Origin: Pseudomonadota bacterium
Lineage (GTDB): Bacteria; Desulfobacterota; Anaeroferrophillalia; Anaeroferrophillales; Tharpellaceae
Assembly: GCA_015486445.1 (NCBI GenBank)
Contig: WFRT01000356.1
Location: 1-7,396, forward strand
DNA length: 7,396 nt
Reading direction: 5' to 3'
Positions 6,205 to 7,396 of the stretch are shown here, in pieces (the first letter of the stretch is position 1; each line of letters opens with the position of its first letter). The translations under genes were made by a program, and so were the position numbers. The notes under the pieces are model-generated. The model searched no databases. It was given only the letters and a program-made list of their open reading frames with translations, and was not told where the DNA came from.

Positions 6205-7245
6205 ATGAGTTTTCCCGCCCGCTATATCGGCCGGAACCTGCAGTTGCCCTCGCCGCCGCTGGTGTTGTCGCGGCTCTTGCAGATGCTGTCCGAGGACGAG
6301 GTTTCGACGGACGACTTGGTCGAAGTCATTCTCGAGGACCCCGGTCTGACCACCCGGATTCTCCAGGTTGCCAATTCCTCCTTTTACGGTTTCAGTAACA
6401 AGATTGAAACCGTGAGTCACGCGATTGCCTTGATCGGCAGCCGGGCCATCAGGATGCTCTGTGCCAGTGAGTCGTTTCTGGTGATCTTCCCGCAGCATGA
6501 GGGCAACTTCACCCTGATTTTCTATAAATATTGCCGCCACTCCCTGGCCACGGCCCTGCTCGCCAAGATTATGAACGAGGCCATGGCACTGCTGCTGGAC
6601 AGCGAAAAGGTTTTCATTGCCGGTCTTTTGCACGATATCGGCAAGCCCGTGCTCTGGTATAATTTTCTCGAGCAGGCCGGTTTTTATCACGACCTCCGGG
6701 CCCGGGGCGTGGCCGAGCGGGATGCCGAGCGCCTGGCCTATGGTGCCGACCACACCGAGGTCGGGGCCTGGGTGGCCGGGGAATGGGGACTGGATAACGA
6801 GTTGGCCAAGACCATGGCCTGCCACCATGAAAACCTGGTGCTCAACGACTCCTATCAGAAAAATCCGAAAGACTATTCACTGACCGATATCGTCTCGCTG
6901 GCCAATATCTTGGCCAAATGTTTTCGCTTCAGGAACGGCAGGCTCGGGTTTGCCGAGGTCGTGGACCGCTTCATTCAGCACAAAATGCCTGGTCTGGACT
7001 GGAAAGAGGTGGCCGAAGAGTTTGCCGGCCAGGCTTCGCAGTACGGTTTCCGCCAACTCGAAGATGAAGCCCGGGAACGCAGTGCCCGCCCCTTCGACGG
7101 GGACGACCTGGGTTCGTGGAAAAACGGCAACCCCGACATCAGCGACGAACTTTCTCTCTGCCTGCGGACTGCTGCGAAAAGGGATCAGGCCGCCGGCCTG
7201 GCTCCCGGCAGCCTGTCGGGCGGCAACAAGGAACTTGACCATTAG
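6205..7245 (+). CDS. HDOD-domain signalling protein
   Basis: This is a 346-residue soluble protein with no visible signal peptide or membrane segment. Residues ~8-240 match the HDOD (HD-related output domain) family: LPSPPLVLSRLLQML near the start, ILEDPGLTTRILQVANSSFYG (42-62), ETVSHAIALIGSRAIR (68-83) and GLLHDIGKPVL (140-150). HDOD proteins usually act as signalling or scaffold outputs linked to chemotaxis, two-component or cyclic-nucleotide pathways, and many lack enzyme activity. Here several HD-type residues remain: His112, His143-Asp144, His183 and His207-His208. The Asp expected in the later 'AD' motif appears as Asn234 (SLANILAK). The last ~60 residues (from about 287) are hydrophilic, Gly/Asp/Ser-rich and probably disordered. 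No receiver, GGDEF or EAL domain is present, so any input must come from a partner. The 98-nt upstream gap suggests its own promoter. The specific role is unknown. Confidence 0.88.
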   Translation: MSFPARYIGRNLQLPSPPLVLSRLLQMLSEDEVSTDDLVEVILEDPGLTTRILQVANSSFYGFSNKIETVSHAIALIGSRAIRMLCASESFLVIFPQHEGNFTLIFYKYCRHSLATALLAKIMNEAMALLLDSEKVFIAGLLHDIGKPVLWYNFLEQAGFYHDLRARGVAERDAERLAYGADHTEVGAWVAGEWGLDNELAKTMACHHENLVLNDSYQKNPKDYSLTDIVSLANILAKCFRFRNGRLGFAEVVDRFIQHKMPGLDWKEVAEEFAGQASQYGFRQLEDEARERSARPFDGDDLGSWKNGNPDISDELSLCLRTAAKRDQAAGLAPGSLSGGNKELDH

Positions 7246-7246
7246 A

Positions 7247-7276
7247 TTCAGCCGGCCTCAATCTGCCGGGCCTGAA
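7247..7276 (+). terminator. Stem-loop directly after the HDOD gene
   Basis: One nt after the TAG stop, TTCAGCCGGC (7247-7256) pairs with 7265-7276 (GCC, GG and CTGAA, interrupted by two single-base bulges at 7268 and 7271). This gives about 10 bp around an 8-nt loop. The following bases are C-rich rather than a clean T-run, so it is a likely 3'-end structure but not a textbook intrinsic terminator. Confidence 0.45.
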
Positions 7277-7314
7277 CCCCCGCCTTAAGCTTTCTCCGCG
7301 AGTAACAACTATTC

Positions 7315-7348
7315 AGCCGAATACGACGGGTTCGGGTGCGGCTTTTCT
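7315..7348 (+). terminator. Second weak stem with trailing T-run
   Basis: AGCCG (7315-7319) can pair with CGGCT (7339-7343), followed by TTTCTTC. The loop is long (19 nt), though CCGAA (7317-7321) can alternatively pair with TTCGG (7331-7335). It may be a backup terminator for the HDOD transcript; the short stem makes this uncertain. Confidence 0.25.
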
Positions 7349-7396
7349 TCGCTAGGCGTTAAGATTTCTGTTTTTCCTTACGCTCGCTCCGCCCGC
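7349..7396. other. Right-edge non-coding segment, possibly the tail of a convergent gene
   Basis: No + strand gene can be supported here. On the minus strand, reading in from the right edge, one frame gives a short lysine/arginine-rich run (GRSERKEKQKS) ending at TAA (complement of 7359-7361). That is a plausible C-terminus of a gene entering from the right, but 11 codons are too few to establish a gene. GCGTTAAG (7356-7363) and CTTACGC (7377-7383) form an imperfect inverted repeat with one bulged base. Confidence 0.15.

Noticed and set aside
1..7396. Search for mobile elements, CRISPR repeats, tRNA/rRNA genes, defence or biosynthetic clusters
   Set aside because: I saw no direct-repeat arrays, transposase motifs, terminal inverted repeats or structural RNA signatures. 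The genes are conserved housekeeping types plus one HDOD protein, with uniform composition.

Overview
The window is a compact, GC-rich stretch of ordinary bacterial chromosome. It carries seven protein genes, all on the + strand and all with the same strong G/C third-position bias. The gene types, the base composition and the presence of an HDOD-domain signalling protein would suit a delta-proteobacterial (Desulfobacterota/Desulfuromonadota-like) genome. That placement is inference only: there is no rRNA or taxon-specific marker here. I see no insertion sequence, phage gene, CRISPR array, tRNA or rRNA. No gap between genes exceeds about 150 bases.

Layout from left to right. (1) The C-terminal half of the molybdopterin molybdenumtransferase MoeA, cut by the left edge. 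(2) MiaA, the tRNA A37 dimethylallyltransferase, 28 nt after moeA. (3) A ClC-type chloride channel or exchanger with two CBS domains and a C-terminal RCK_C (TrkA_C) domain; its start overlaps the miaA stop by 8 nt. (4) dUTPase (Dut), after a 54-nt gap holding a small GC hairpin. (5) Alanine racemase (Alr), after a 51-nt gap. (6) A TtcA-type PP-loop tRNA thiolase, whose start lies inside the last 11 nt of alr. (7) After a 98-nt gap, an HDOD-domain protein that keeps several HD-type histidines. The last ~150 nt hold one good hairpin, one weak one, and perhaps the last codons of a convergent gene.

Genes 1-6 look like one run of co-directional, partly translationally coupled housekeeping genes: molybdenum cofactor insertion, two anticodon-loop tRNA modifications (A37 by MiaA, C32 by TtcA), anion transport, dUTP removal and D-alanine supply for the cell wall. 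They do not form a single pathway, so the arrangement reads as a shared transcript rather than a dedicated system. The HDOD gene may be a separate transcription unit, because it follows the largest gap between genes and a GC-rich hairpin.

I found no convincing undescribed system. The points most worth a second look are the domain architecture and altered internal proton-glutamate position of the ClC protein, the apparently retained metal-site residues of the HDOD protein, and two alternative hairpins over the dut ribosome-binding site.
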